A DNA stretch of 25,361 bases from a virus, in the IMG/VR virus record IMGVR_UViG_3300037882_000189, positions 1 through 25,361 of that record. One strand, written 5' to 3'. A program made the translations under genes and the position numbers. The notes beneath the pieces are model-generated. The model ran no database searches. It had not been told where the DNA came from and was given only the letters and a program-made list of their open reading frames with translations. Positions within the stretch are counted from its first letter, which is position 1, and the number at the start of each line of letters is the position of its first letter. This document shows, piece after piece, positions 1 through 6,632 of this stretch.

Positions 1-816
1 CCTGATTTCCCCATGTATGACTTGGAAGAACCATATAGATGTATCGTCTGAATAGCCTAAGTCCCATGCCGTATGTACCTTAAACATAGGGTCATGCTGA
101 ACATCTGTGATTCTGCCTTGGTCGGTCAGTTGGCGCATTTCTTTGCCGAAATATGCCCCTAATATGGAGCTTTCAAAGTCGCACTCAAACTCAGCTAGGT
201 ATTGGTCTTGCGACATCATCTTTGCTGCATCAGCTAATTCAGAGTCAGGCAATAGTCCAGTTTGACTAGCCCTTAGTGTTTTGACATACCAATCAGGGTC
301 TTGTGTCGCATTGTTGTAGACATCCCAAAACTGGTTGTGTCCTTTAGGTGTTCCAATGAATGTAGCCCATCCCTGTCTATCGGCTAAAAGTGGCCGCAAA
401 ACTGCGCCCCATGTAGAAGGCTTCATATCAGCGTATTCGTCAAGAACTACGCCATCTAGGTACAAGCCCCGGAGTGAATCTGCGTTATCAGCGCCAAATA
501 AGCGGATTCTTGCCCCATTGACCAGTTCTACCCATAGTTCCGATACATTGTGATTGACTCTGACAGGCTCAGAAAAGCGCATTAAGTAGTCAAAAGCAAT
601 GGATTTAGCCTGTGCGTAGTACGGAGCAAGGTAGGCATATCTGCCATCTTCCTTGTTTTCCATGATTGCTTTGTAGATTAGGTCATTAATGCAAGCAACT
701 GTTTTGCCACATCGTCTATGCGCTACGATGATTGCCCATCTTTGGGTTCGCTCATGGAATGGTAGGAACACATCCCTTGGTTGGTAGTCTAGTTCTACTT
801 CTACTACTTCTTCCAA
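1..816 (-). CDS. terL: Terminase large subunit, N-terminal 272 residues (partial)
   Basis: This is the ATPase/nuclease motor that packages phage DNA into the prohead. The gene runs off the left edge, so only the ATPase domain and the start of the nuclease domain are present. Visible motifs are Walker A AHRRCGKT (about 32-39), Walker B GVVLDE (about 122-127), the coupling motif FIGTP (153-157) and the first nuclease aspartate in AWDLGYSDD (D252). The frame has no usable ATG before the conserved segment. A TAA lies upstream in frame, and the first plausible initiator is TTG at 816, preceded by GGTGGT, giving an N-terminus of typical length. It overlaps the terminase small subunit gene by 13 bases, which suggests translational coupling. 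Family assignment is secure; the start codon is an inference. Confidence 0.96.
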   Translation of the reverse strand, partial: MEEVVEVELDYQPRDVFLPFHERTQRWAIIVAHRRCGKTVACINDLIYKAIMENKEDGRYAYLAPYYAQAKSIAFDYLMRFSEPVRVNHNVSELWVELVNGARIRLFGADNADSLRGLYLDGVVLDEYADMKPSTWGAVLRPLLADRQGWATFIGTPKGHNQFWDVYNNATQDPDWYVKTLRASQTGLLPDSELADAAKMMSQDQYLAEFECDFESSILGAYFGKEMRQLTDQGRITDVQHDPMFKVHTAWDLGYSDDTSIWFFQVIHGEIR

Positions 817-1136
817 GATACCACCATGCGTACAGGTGCTTTAGCATCCCCTACTACTTCAGTCCTAGCTAGTTTAGGAACTGCGTACTCAACCATGTTC
901 TGAACGATGTCACAAGCCTTACCGGGGTTAGGCAAAACAATATACTTTCCAGTCTTATCGTCTTTAAGCCCTTCTGCGGTGTTATAGAGCCATGTTTGTA
1001 AATAAGGTAGGTTGGCATCAAGTAGAGCTTTAACGGCTTCTCTAGCCTCTTGAGTGACCTTGTTAGGCACTCCTTTAGCCCTTCCACCTGTCTTTTCTCT
1101 AGTTTTCTCTACTTTAGAAGTCGTTTTAGTTGTCAT
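804..1136 (-). CDS. Terminase small subunit-like protein
   Basis: A 110-residue protein directly upstream of terL and overlapping it by 13 bases. The lysine/arginine-rich N-terminus contains GGRAKGVPNKV, a pattern common at the start of small phage DNA-binding terminase subunits. It is followed by predicted helices and a C-terminal segment ending near YAVPKLARTEV. The small subunit normally recognises the packaging site and stimulates the large subunit. The assignment rests on position, size and the characteristic N-terminus; no catalytic motif is expected. ATG at 1136 follows GACGGAT, a better ribosome site than the upstream TTG at 1145. Another small DNA-binding protein cannot be excluded. 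Confidence 0.75.
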   Translation of the reverse strand: MTTKTTSKVEKTREKTGGRAKGVPNKVTQEAREAVKALLDANLPYLQTWLYNTAEGLKDDKTGKYIVLPNPGKACDIVQNMVEYAVPKLARTEVVGDAKAPVRMVVSWKK

Positions 1137-1175
1137 ATCCGTCAAGTGTTTGATTTCAATGGAATTTATTGTAGC

Positions 1176-1418
1176 CTATTTATCAAGCGTTGGGTCTAAC
1201 TGACTTTTAAGGAATTTATCGTATTCCTCACCTATTAAAGTCTTACGCTTTAGGCGTTCATTAATTCTTTTGTTGATGATGTCAGTAGAGCTACCTACAT
1301 TCATCTCTTTAGGAGGATTATGTGCTTGGCGTTTAGCTTGTGCTTTCTCTAGCGTAGACTCATGTTCAGGTCTAAGCATGGCATCTTCCTTCTTGTAGCT
1401 TCGGCTATAGTGTTTCAT
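1176..1418 (-). CDS. Small charged phage protein, unknown function
   Basis: An 80-residue, strongly charged and mostly basic protein with no recognised domain. It contains EKAQAKRQAHNPP (about 24-36) and a lysine/arginine-rich helical stretch (KRINERLKRK). There is no signal peptide or membrane segment. Its ATG shares one base with the TAA of the preceding gene (TAATG), so it is probably translated by reinitiation. It sits just upstream of the terminase genes in a run of three small basic proteins. A nucleic-acid-binding or packaging-accessory role is possible but unproven. Confidence 0.75.
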   Translation of the reverse strand: MKHYSRSYKKEDAMLRPEHESTLEKAQAKRQAHNPPKEMNVGSSTDIINKRINERLKRKTLIGEEYDKFLKSQLDPTLDK

Positions 1419-1597
1419 TACATATCCTTCATCTTTGAGGCAATCATCTCTTTACGAGTTGGCTTTGCAGTCTTAGCTGATTCTTTGAAGTCTTTGGCTG
1501 TAGGTCTGCCTTCTGCGCCTTTTTTAGCCATCTTTTCGCCTGAACCTTCAGCGATGCGCTTGCGTTTAGCGTGAATGTTTGCGTATAAGCCGTTCAT
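1418..1597 (-). CDS. Small basic phage protein (59 aa), unknown function
   Basis: A short basic ORF beginning MNGLYANIHAKRKRIAEGSG and ending in KDM. The N-terminal pattern GLYANIHAKRKRIA is one I recognise as recurring in small phage proteins found near terminase or packaging genes, but no function is known to me. ATG at 1597 overlaps the TGA of the preceding gene (ATGA), and its own TAA overlaps the next ATG (TAATG). It is therefore locked into the operon by both junctions. It is lysine-rich with no membrane segment, so it may be disordered and nucleic-acid-binding. Confidence 0.75.
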   Translation of the reverse strand: MNGLYANIHAKRKRIAEGSGEKMAKKGAEGRPTAKDFKESAKTAKPTRKEMIASKMKDM

Positions 1598-1785
1598 TCT
1601 GAATCCCTTTCACCTAGGAAACGACCATAGGCTTCTTCTAAAGCCATTTTGCGTTTGCCTTTAGCATTATCACGCTCTACATTAAGGGCAATAGCGACTG
1701 CTTGTTTTTTAGGCTTACCGGCTTTCATTTCGGCTTTGATGTTTTTGCCGACTGACTTCTCTGTACCTGATTTATCTAATGGCAT
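1594..1785 (-). CDS. DUF6496-like small basic protein
   Basis: A 63-residue protein beginning MPLDKSGTEKSVGKNIKAEM, followed by KAGKPKKQAVAIALNVER. This N-terminal core matches the pattern I know as DUF6496, a small basic family common in phages and some bacteria, with no established function. ATG at 1785 has AAGGA upstream, whereas the longer frame start at 1818 lacks support. It starts 2 bases after the methyltransferase stop and overlaps the next gene by ATGA. The C-terminal third (EEAYGRFLGERDSE) is an addition beyond the conserved core. Confidence 0.8.
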   Translation of the reverse strand: MPLDKSGTEKSVGKNIKAEMKAGKPKKQAVAIALNVERDNAKGKRKMALEEAYGRFLGERDSE

Positions 1786-1787
1786 AG

Positions 1788-2456
1788 CTATTCCTTGATT
1801 AAAGTAAATACGCTCCAATAAGGATAAGCCTCAAAGAAGTTAGCTTCTACTTCTTCTGTTGGTCTATATTCTGAGCGAACAAAATCATTATAACGCTGAA
1901 CATCAAATAGTAAATTGCCTTTTTTAACCAGTTTAGCCCAATATTCAATCGGTTGGATGTTTACATGAGTTGGGTCACCCATATACATTTCTTTAGTTTC
2001 ACCATCCCTGATTGCATCTAAGCATAGGAACATACGACCATTGGGTTTAAGTATGCGCTCAAACTCAGCGATGATGTCCTCCATGAGTTCTTGGGGTATA
2101 TGTTCTAGGACTTGGGCAGAATGAACTAAATCTACAGAATTATCAGGTAATGGGATTTTAGTAAGCGAACCGCAGATTAGCTCGTTATTCTCAAAGTGTT
2201 CTGTGCCTAGCTCAATCATATAAGCTGATAAGTCCATTCCTATGGTCTTAAAGCCTAACTTCTTAAAGCCATTGAGTATTGAGCCACAAGCACATCCACC
2301 ATCAAATACTGTAGCGCCTTGGGGTAAACCCTTAGATACCATCTTGGCGTATTCTTCTTGCCAGTACCCATGCCCAAGATAATCTAGGTTGGCATCTTTA
2401 TGCTCTGAATAATACTGTTCATCATACTGTAGGGCAGATAAGCCGACTAATTGCAT
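1788..2456 (-). CDS. Class I SAM-dependent methyltransferase (type 11-like)
   Basis: A 222-residue Rossmann-fold methyltransferase. Motif I is VFDGGCACGS (about 50-59), the motif II acidic residue lies in GMDLS (D75), and a motif near 98-117 (PLPDNSVDLVHS then VLEHI) is the post-motif typical of the type 11 family. The substrate cannot be read: there is no DNA-methylase signature such as NPPY/DPPY or a PC motif, so a small-molecule, glycan or protein target is more likely than an unmodified DNA base. ATG at 2456 follows AGGTGA at good spacing and leaves a 7-base gap to the oxygenase gene. The two are almost certainly cotranscribed and may act on the same substrate. Confidence 0.88.
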   Translation of the reverse strand: MQLVGLSALQYDEQYYSEHKDANLDYLGHGYWQEEYAKMVSKGLPQGATVFDGGCACGSILNGFKKLGFKTIGMDLSAYMIELGTEHFENNELICGSLTKIPLPDNSVDLVHSAQVLEHIPQELMEDIIAEFERILKPNGRMFLCLDAIRDGETKEMYMGDPTHVNIQPIEYWAKLVKKGNLLFDVQRYNDFVRSEYRPTEEVEANFFEAYPYWSVFTLIKE

Positions 2457-2463
2457 TGTGATT

Positions 2464-2994
2464 TCACCTAAAAGTAGCGCCATACGCCCAAGATACTGCA
2501 CTATAACGAGTCCCTTTGGTTATTGGGACAACTTTATGCGTTAAGAATGATGGGAATACCACAATGTCCCCTTTTGACTTTAATACATTTTCGATTGTCT
2601 TACCCTGTATCTCAAGACCACCACCTTCAAAGTCATCATTTAACAAGATGCTGATTGACAGTTTTCTTTGCTCGTTGTTTTCGTTTGGCTCAAAAGAATC
2701 CATGTGCCAATCGTAATGACCACCTACGGAATACTTAGTCATTTGTACCTTTTCAATGCTTGAAAGGTTGTAATTCCATATTTTGTTGGCTTCTAAGAAA
2801 TAACTTTGTGCAATGCAACCTATTGGTGACATCGTGTTTAGCCATGAAATTTGGCTAATTCTTGAAACAGGCTCTACGATATTGCCATCACGCCTTATTT
2901 TTGCTTCTTCTTCCCATTTCGTAGCTTTTACAAGGTAATCGCAAAAATCTGAAGGTAATGCCTTTTCAAATACCTGAAAATACTGCCTTAGCAT
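2464..2994 (-). CDS. 2-oxoglutarate/Fe(II)-dependent oxygenase (prolyl 4-hydroxylase-like)
   Basis: A 176-residue oxygenase of the double-stranded beta-helix type. The iron triad is complete: HxD as H97-M-D99 in GGHYDWHMDS, and distal H153 in FLTHKV, with the 2-oxoglutarate-binding arginine R163 in GTRYSA. The GGG in FEGGGLEI and the GDIVVFPS strand match the P4H/PiuC branch. Cyanophage and other phage genomes often carry such enzymes, with proposed protein- or nucleotide-hydroxylating roles. The substrate is unknown. Its ATG shares a base with the stop of the DUF5856 gene (TAATG), and the methyltransferase follows closely, so the three form one unit. Confidence 0.92.
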   Translation of the reverse strand: MLRQYFQVFEKALPSDFCDYLVKATKWEEEAKIRRDGNIVEPVSRISQISWLNTMSPIGCIAQSYFLEANKIWNYNLSSIEKVQMTKYSVGGHYDWHMDSFEPNENNEQRKLSISILLNDDFEGGGLEIQGKTIENVLKSKGDIVVFPSFLTHKVVPITKGTRYSAVSWAYGATFR

Positions 2995-3353
2995 TATTTA
3001 AGGAAACGGAGCTTATAAGTGGTCGAATCTATCAAATCAGCAATCGCATCAATCAAATTGCAGAGTTGGTCATCTTGTGGAAGGTCTGCTCTAGCCTCTT
3101 TGACAAATGTTTGTAGGCTTTTTAGGTATGTAACTGCATCTTTGGGTTGATGGTACACGCTTGGAAATGTCTTAATTTGCTCGTAAGCACCTGAATATGC
3201 CTCAACATAATCATCTACTAAAGGGACAATCCCATCGTAGTATTGGCGCAAAGCCTTGTGCTGAGAATAGGAATTAGTAGACCAATGGAAGAAATGGGTA
3301 TTCGTTGCGCTATGCAATAGGGTAGCTGCGAACATTGCGACATTATCATTCAT
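2994..3353 (-). CDS. DUF5856 family, Dps/ferritin-like four-helix protein
   Basis: A 119-residue all-helical protein. The segment HFFHWSTNSYSQHKAL (about 20-35) closely resembles the HW...H signature of Dps ferroxidase helices. Acidic residues D47, D48 and E51 follow at roughly the spacing of the second Dps ligand pair. I recognise this as the DUF5856 type seen in phages; its biochemical role is not established to my knowledge. It is shorter than cellular Dps (usually 150-170 residues). AAAGGAAT precedes ATG 3353. It is the first gene after the terminator at 3367-3390 and leads into an iron-dependent oxygenase, so iron handling is a reasonable guess. Confidence 0.75.
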   Translation of the reverse strand: MNDNVAMFAATLLHSATNTHFFHWSTNSYSQHKALRQYYDGIVPLVDDYVEAYSGAYEQIKTFPSVYHQPKDAVTYLKSLQTFVKEARADLPQDDQLCNLIDAIADLIDSTTYKLRFLK

Positions 3354-3366
3354 GGATATTCCTTTG

Positions 3367-3390
3367 AAAAAAGCCCCTAGTTACAGGGGC
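3367..3390 (-). terminator. Rho-independent terminator between rusA and the DUF5856 gene
   Basis: On the minus strand GCCCCT, a 6-base loop and AGGGGC form a perfect GC-rich stem (3373-3378 with 3385-3390), followed at once by six T. It lies between the rusA stop and the next start. It separates the recombination/nuclease operon from the oxygenase-terminase block, which must rely on readthrough, antitermination or its own promoter. Confidence 0.88.
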
Positions 3391-3405
3391 AAAAGCCTCA
3401 CGCTT

Positions 3406-3771
3406 TCACTTATTATCTTCCAATATTTCAATCATTACAAGACATCCACCACCTTTTTTGATTTCGCCTCTTTGCACCAAAAGCACATCAATTTGAGAAT
3501 CATCATCAAAAACGCCTGCCCCATTGTTAGAAAGGCTATCAAATAAACTTTTTAAACGATTGTCAATATCTTGGATGCGCTTGTCTTTAGGGTACAAAGT
3601 CACATGAATTTCAATCCTTGCATCCCCTAGCTTGGGTACACGATACTCAGATACATAATCACATACGGCTTTTTTGAAAGCCACCCCATCTTTATTGATA
3701 AAACGCCTATGCCCTGAGAATCCCCAATAGGAGTTAATAGAAGGCGGTAATGGTAAGTTAAGAACTAGCAT
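3406..3771 (-). CDS. rusA: RusA-like Holliday junction resolvase
   Basis: A 121-residue endodeoxyribonuclease that resolves four-way DNA junctions, probably to debranch replicating phage DNA before packaging. It starts with the RusA pattern LPLPPSINSYW. The catalytic core is intact: D68 and D70 in IQDIDNRLK, K74, D78 in LFDSL, then the acidic cluster GVFDDDSQI (89-91). Length matches the family (about 120). The ATG at 3771 has no strong ribosome site and lies 42 bases after the YbcO-like gene. A short in-frame-independent ORF between them could couple translation. Confidence 0.95.
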   Translation of the reverse strand: MLVLNLPLPPSINSYWGFSGHRRFINKDGVAFKKAVCDYVSEYRVPKLGDARIEIHVTLYPKDKRIQDIDNRLKSLFDSLSNNGAGVFDDDSQIDVLLVQRGEIKKGGGCLVMIEILEDNK

Positions 3772-3812
3772 TAAGTGTTTCTAGCAATTCAATGGTTTCA
3801 AGGGTCATTTCC

Positions 3813-4103
3813 TCAAACTTTGGTATGTAAAAAGCCTGATTCAAATAACAAGGCAAGCGTTTTTCTGTGCGCTTCTTCCCAAAATTCCACCCTTTCGGCT
3901 TTTGACATTTTAGTTCCTTGGTCAAGTTCTGCGTGACAGGTGAAGCATAAACTGGCAATTCTGTAATCATGCGCTTTAATTCCTTTTCCTTTTCCATCCC
4001 TGAGTTGGTTTGAATGGGCAGCTACTACAGTCCCATCCGATATTTCACAATGTTGGCATGGGAATTTTCTAACTATTTCAAGCAGTTGTTTATTACGATA
4101 CAT
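3813..4103 (-). CDS. YbcO-like putative nuclease (DUF1364)
   Basis: A 96-residue protein with the DUF1364 pattern: CQHC (about 16-19), VVAAHSNQ (26-33), GKGKGIKAHDY, then the second zinc pair CFTCH (about 53-57) and ELDQG. This family, including YbcO of the DLP12 prophage, is an HNH-like metal-dependent nuclease fold. Here both cysteine pairs and the histidines are retained. It is commonly found beside RusA in lambdoid phages, as here. It overlaps the upstream gene by 11 bases. The likely role is processing recombination intermediates; exact DNA substrate specificity cannot be read from the sequence. Confidence 0.88.
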   Translation of the reverse strand: MYRNKQLLEIVRKFPCQHCEISDGTVVAAHSNQLRDGKGKGIKAHDYRIASLCFTCHAELDQGTKMSKAERVEFWEEAHRKTLALLFESGFLHTKV

Positions 4104-4539
4104 TTAGTTTGTCTTGTGGAATCCAGTAGCAAGGTGGTCTATTTGGGTCTTTAGAACCCCAATACTCCTGTTTCTTGCCATCTCTGCCATATAACCATCC
4201 ACGCACAATATATTCACCATTTAGACCTGTCAAAAGATAATACTTCTTATCATCCTTGTCCTTTTGGTCTATGCGTAGGCATCCTGACATCCAATGCGTA
4301 GCCCTAACATCTACATCCCCTACATCAGGCTCATTATGTGGTCTTTTGTTCCAGTAGACATTCATGTATTTAGCTAAAGCACATTCGGACAAAGCGCCTT
4401 CAATGTGCCGTTGCCATGCCAACTCCTTCTTTTCGCCAATCTTTTCATGGTTTTCCCATTTAATATCCTCAATCTGTCGTTGAATACCGACCATTGAAGC
4501 TATCTGAATCTCGGCAGTAGATAAAACAATCTTAGTCAT
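4093..4539 (-). CDS. Conserved phage protein near RusA, possible PD-(D/E)XK-like fold
   Basis: A 148-residue soluble protein. A helical N-terminus (TAEIQIASMVGIQRQIED) is followed by EGALSECALAKYM (about 49-61), an acidic stretch DVGDVDVRAT (about 74-83) and a beta-rich C-terminus ending in IPQDKLNVS. The order helix with Glu, then D...VDVRAT on a strand, resembles the core of PD-(D/E)XK-like proteins, but the usual (D/E)xK is represented only by VRAT, so nuclease activity is a guess. I recognise the overall pattern as a recurrent phage protein beside resolvase genes. ATG 4539 is preferred over TTG 4545. It overlaps the preceding gene by 8 bases. Confidence 0.72.
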   Translation of the reverse strand: MTKIVLSTAEIQIASMVGIQRQIEDIKWENHEKIGEKKELAWQRHIEGALSECALAKYMNVYWNKRPHNEPDVGDVDVRATHWMSGCLRIDQKDKDDKKYYLLTGLNGEYIVRGWLYGRDGKKQEYWGSKDPNRPPCYWIPQDKLNVS

Positions 4540-4687
4540 CGGCAATATCTTGAAGTTTTAGGGTCATTTCAACCATATCAGTAGCTATTTGGTAAGCTAA
4601 AGCGGTCTGTTTTTTAAGCATGGCATTTTCATAGTCTTGGCTAAGTCTGCGTAAAACAATAAGGGGTAATGCGTAATCTTCTTTCAT
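4532..4687 (-). CDS. Small helical protein (51 aa), unknown function
   Basis: A 51-residue ORF beginning MKEDYALPLIVLRRLSQDYE and ending KLQDIADD. It is predicted to be largely helical, with a hydrophobic heptad-like second half (AYQIATDMVEMTLKLQDI). No family is recognised. Its ATG overlaps the TGA of the zinc-ribbon gene (ATGA), and its end overlaps the next gene by 8 bases. This tight coupling is the main reason for calling it a gene. No signal peptide or zinc motif is seen. Confidence 0.65.
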   Translation of the reverse strand: MKEDYALPLIVLRRLSQDYENAMLKKQTALAYQIATDMVEMTLKLQDIADD

Positions 4688-4836
4688 TTGGTTTCCTTAC
4701 TTTTGTATCTTGGTTCGTTAATTTTTAAGGTGCAAGCGGTACATTTCCACCTGTTTATCTTGCCTGATTTAATCATCTTTCCGTAGTCTGAAGGTCGCAT
4801 GACCTGACAACTGGTGCAATATCGCTTTTCAATCAT
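4684..4836 (-). CDS. Small zinc-ribbon protein (50 aa)
   Basis: A 50-residue ORF with two CxxC knuckles, CTSC (7-10) and CTAC (33-36), separated by a basic loop with RPSDYGK and INRWKC. This is a compact four-cysteine zinc ribbon of a kind common in phages, where it is usually assumed to bind nucleic acid or recruit a partner. ATG 4836 overlaps the stop of the upstream gene by 8 bases, and its TGA overlaps the next ATG. The general architecture also recalls phage Mu Com, the small zinc protein that activates mom translation, but sequence similarity beyond the two knuckles is not evident. Confidence 0.78.
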   Translation of the reverse strand: MIEKRYCTSCQVMRPSDYGKMIKSGKINRWKCTACTLKINEPRYKSKETK

Positions 4837-5467
4837 GTTTTATTTCGTCAAAGTTGTAAAACCATTCGTCTTTAGCAGTCCATTTAGCATGGTTTTCAAC
4901 GCTATAAACTTCGGTTGGTATCTTAAAGTCAGGCGTTTTAAGTACGGATGGCACAAGGGAAACATCGTACCAAAGACAACGATTATTGGGTTGGCAAGCA
5001 AACTGCCCATTGTCTAGCTTGATAAAGTTGTAAGACTTATGCTCCTCAACTCCTTCACTAAAGCTCGTATCTATGCGGTTGGCATCAGGACTAGCAAAGT
5101 CAATGGTAAATAGGTAATTGCCAAAATGAAACTTCTTACCCTTGCCAAAGTATTTAACTTTTAAACCACGCAAATTAGACTTTTCAATTACCGCCATGTC
5201 ATAAGACAGGCAATCCCATATCTGTAAATGGTCTAGGGGTAATGGGTCTGTTACTTCCTTCCATACATACGCACTAATAGGCAGTTTGTCGTACAAAGCC
5301 CCATAGTTGGTAAGCATAGACTCAATGCGAAAGGCTTGACCCTTGATAGCTTTAGCACTCATCCATACACAAGGCTCTAGTTCTCCATGCCCTGATTCTT
5401 GGTTGTAAAGGAACTCTTTACGAACAAAACACTTAACAGGTGGAATATTAGCTACTAAGAATGTCAT
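4829..5467 (-). CDS. Conserved phage protein of unknown function (212 aa)
   Basis: A soluble 212-residue protein beginning MTFLVANIPPVKCFVRKEFL, followed by GHGELEPCVW and AFRIESMLTNYGALYDKLPIS. I recognise this N-terminal half as a recurrent phage hypothetical family, typically located in early regions of podo- and siphoviruses, with no known function. The C-terminal half holds aromatic-rich strands (HFGNYLFTIDF, CLWYDVSLVPSVL). There is no membrane segment or obvious catalytic motif. ATG 5467 overlaps the preceding stop (ATGA) and its end overlaps the zinc-ribbon gene by 8 bases. Confidence 0.8.
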   Translation of the reverse strand: MTFLVANIPPVKCFVRKEFLYNQESGHGELEPCVWMSAKAIKGQAFRIESMLTNYGALYDKLPISAYVWKEVTDPLPLDHLQIWDCLSYDMAVIEKSNLRGLKVKYFGKGKKFHFGNYLFTIDFASPDANRIDTSFSEGVEEHKSYNFIKLDNGQFACQPNNRCLWYDVSLVPSVLKTPDFKIPTEVYSVENHAKWTAKDEWFYNFDEIKHD

Positions 5468-5742
5468 TGCATTACCCTAGGGCTAGGTGGTGACATTGGT
5501 ACAGATGGGACTGTATAGCTAGGAGTTCCAATAGCGTAGCCCTGTGGCGTTACTACTTGGTTAGGGTAAATGGTCAGGTTTTGGGTTACAACGCCTTGAT
5601 TGTTTACCACTTGGGCTTGATTGCCTTGGACTTGTATAGTTTGTTGGACAAAGCCTTGTGGATTAGTAACCACATAAGTTTGCGCCTCTGCTATGTTCAT
5701 GCCCAACATATAACCTACTGCAAAAATAATCACTTCTTTCAT
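5464..5742 (-). CDS. Secreted or membrane-anchored small Q/V/P-rich protein
   Basis: A 92-residue protein with an N-terminal hydrophobic segment (VIIFAVGYMLGM, about 4-15) followed by NIAEAQT. This looks like a signal peptide with cleavage near AEA, or a short anchor. The mature part is low in charge and rich in Gln, Val, Asn and Pro, with near-repeats of the VVTNPQGFVQQ / VVNNQGVVTQN / VVTPQGYAIG type. It ends in a proline-rich tail. ATG 5742 has an excellent GGAGG at 5-base spacing, better than the upstream in-frame GTG/ATG. Function is unknown; an envelope-acting superinfection-exclusion factor is one possibility. Confidence 0.72.
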   Translation of the reverse strand: MKEVIIFAVGYMLGMNIAEAQTYVVTNPQGFVQQTIQVQGNQAQVVNNQGVVTQNLTIYPNQVVTPQGYAIGTPSYTVPSVPMSPPSPRVMQ

Positions 5743-5754
5743 CACTTCCTCCAA

Positions 5755-5766
5755 GGGCTTTTGCCC
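5755..5766 (-). other. Small GC hairpin before a strong ribosome site
   Basis: GGGC-AAAA-GCCC on the minus strand lies in the gap between the SSB-like gene and the GGAGG of the next gene. There is no T tract, so it is more likely an mRNA-stability or attenuation hairpin than a terminator. Confidence 0.4.
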
Positions 5767-5772
5767 ATTTAA

Positions 5773-6024
5773 TTAAAAGGGTACATCATCCTTAAATTCT
5801 TGCGTAACTTGTTGCGTAGGGATTGCTTTATCTTCAGGTGGATTCAGATATGCTAATAAACCACCATCTTTTAAAGCAAACAGGGGCAAAGTTTCTAGTT
5901 TGAGCATTAGTCCATGCTTGGTGTCCATGATTACGCCAATAGACTGATAGCGTTTTTTCATCTTGCCATCTGCTTTATCTTCATACTCAGAAACCGCTGC
6001 TTTTACAAAATATTGAATTGCCAT
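5773..6024 (-). CDS. Minimal single-stranded DNA-binding-like protein
   Basis: An 83-residue protein with a beta-rich body, including YFVKAAVSEYEDK and RYQSIGVIMDTKHGLMLKLE, which fits a single small OB-fold. The acidic C-terminal tip FKDDVPF strongly resembles the DDDIPF tip by which bacterial SSB recruits partner proteins. Length is about half that of cellular SSB. Position supports the call: it follows the annealing protein and YqaJ exonuclease and overlaps the exonuclease stop by one base (TAATG). No experimentally defined family is recognised, so the function is inferred from the tip and the neighbours. Confidence 0.68.
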   Translation of the reverse strand: MAIQYFVKAAVSEYEDKADGKMKKRYQSIGVIMDTKHGLMLKLETLPLFALKDGGLLAYLNPPEDKAIPTQQVTQEFKDDVPF

Positions 6025-6632
6025 TATTGATTCTCCATTAATTTAACTTCTGCATTTACTTCACTTAAAAACTGTTTAATTTCTGATTCCATAAGCAATA
6101 TGAAGTCATCATCCCTAGGTACATTTACTATCAACAACTGACTGCGTTCAGGCATCCTAGGGTCAAAAGATACAAAGTCGCACCATTTAGCCCCTGTAAC
6201 TGCCATTTGCGCTTGCATCTGAATAAAGTATTTCTTTGGTGGTTCTTTAGCCTTAAAGTATTCCCAATGCGTAGCTGAGTTGGGGCATTTAATCTCAATA
6301 AGACCTTCCCCTACCAATCCATCAGGACTACATCCAAACCATTCAATCGTAGGATGGTCAATAAAAGCCACTTGGTCTACAAAGTTACCTGTCTTGACTT
6401 CGTAAGCTACCCTAGCTTGTGGCTCAGTAGCAGTACCCCATGCCATCGCATCATTGGTATATGATGGCTCTATGGTCTTGGTGATTCTTTGCAAGGCAAG
6501 CTCAATCAGATAGTTTTGTCTACTAGCTGAAGCACCTGTCTTTGTCTTTGCAAGTATGTCGGCTACCCTAGAAGCAGTTACTTTGCCCCTTCTAAGTTCA
6601 TGCCATTCAATAGTTCCCTGTTCTATCATCAT
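6024..6632 (-). CDS. YqaJ-family phage recombination exonuclease
   Basis: A 202-residue lambda-exonuclease-type 5'-3' nuclease that would resect DNA ends for the nearby annealing protein. Motifs are the N-terminal EWHELRRGKVTASR (about 9-22), E70 in WGTATEPQAR, D104 in FGCSPDGLVG, and the E113-x-K115 pair in GLIEIKCP. A Gln lies downstream in FIQMQAQM. All catalytic positions of the PD-(D/E)XK core are present. The start at 6632 is chosen because it overlaps the TGA of the upstream 29-residue gene (ATGA); the in-frame ATG at 6641 and GTG at 6674 are less supported. Confidence 0.94.
   Translation of the reverse strand: MMIEQGTIEWHELRRGKVTASRVADILAKTKTGASASRQNYLIELALQRITKTIEPSYTNDAMAWGTATEPQARVAYEVKTGNFVDQVAFIDHPTIEWFGCSPDGLVGEGLIEIKCPNSATHWEYFKAKEPPKKYFIQMQAQMAVTGAKWCDFVSFDPRMPERSQLLIVNVPRDDDFILLMESEIKQFLSEVNAEVKLMENQ

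Noticed and set aside
335-553. Plus-strand 72-residue open frame
   Set aside because: It lies opposite the terL ATPase domain, whose motifs are intact on the minus strand, and the plus frame has no recognisable domain or ribosome site.
3758-3997. Minus-strand open frame between YbcO-like and rusA genes, including a possible 16-residue peptide from 3808
   Set aside because: Most of it is another frame of the YbcO-like gene. The short ATG-started tail could couple translation to rusA, but its GAGGA is too close to the ATG and nothing else supports it.
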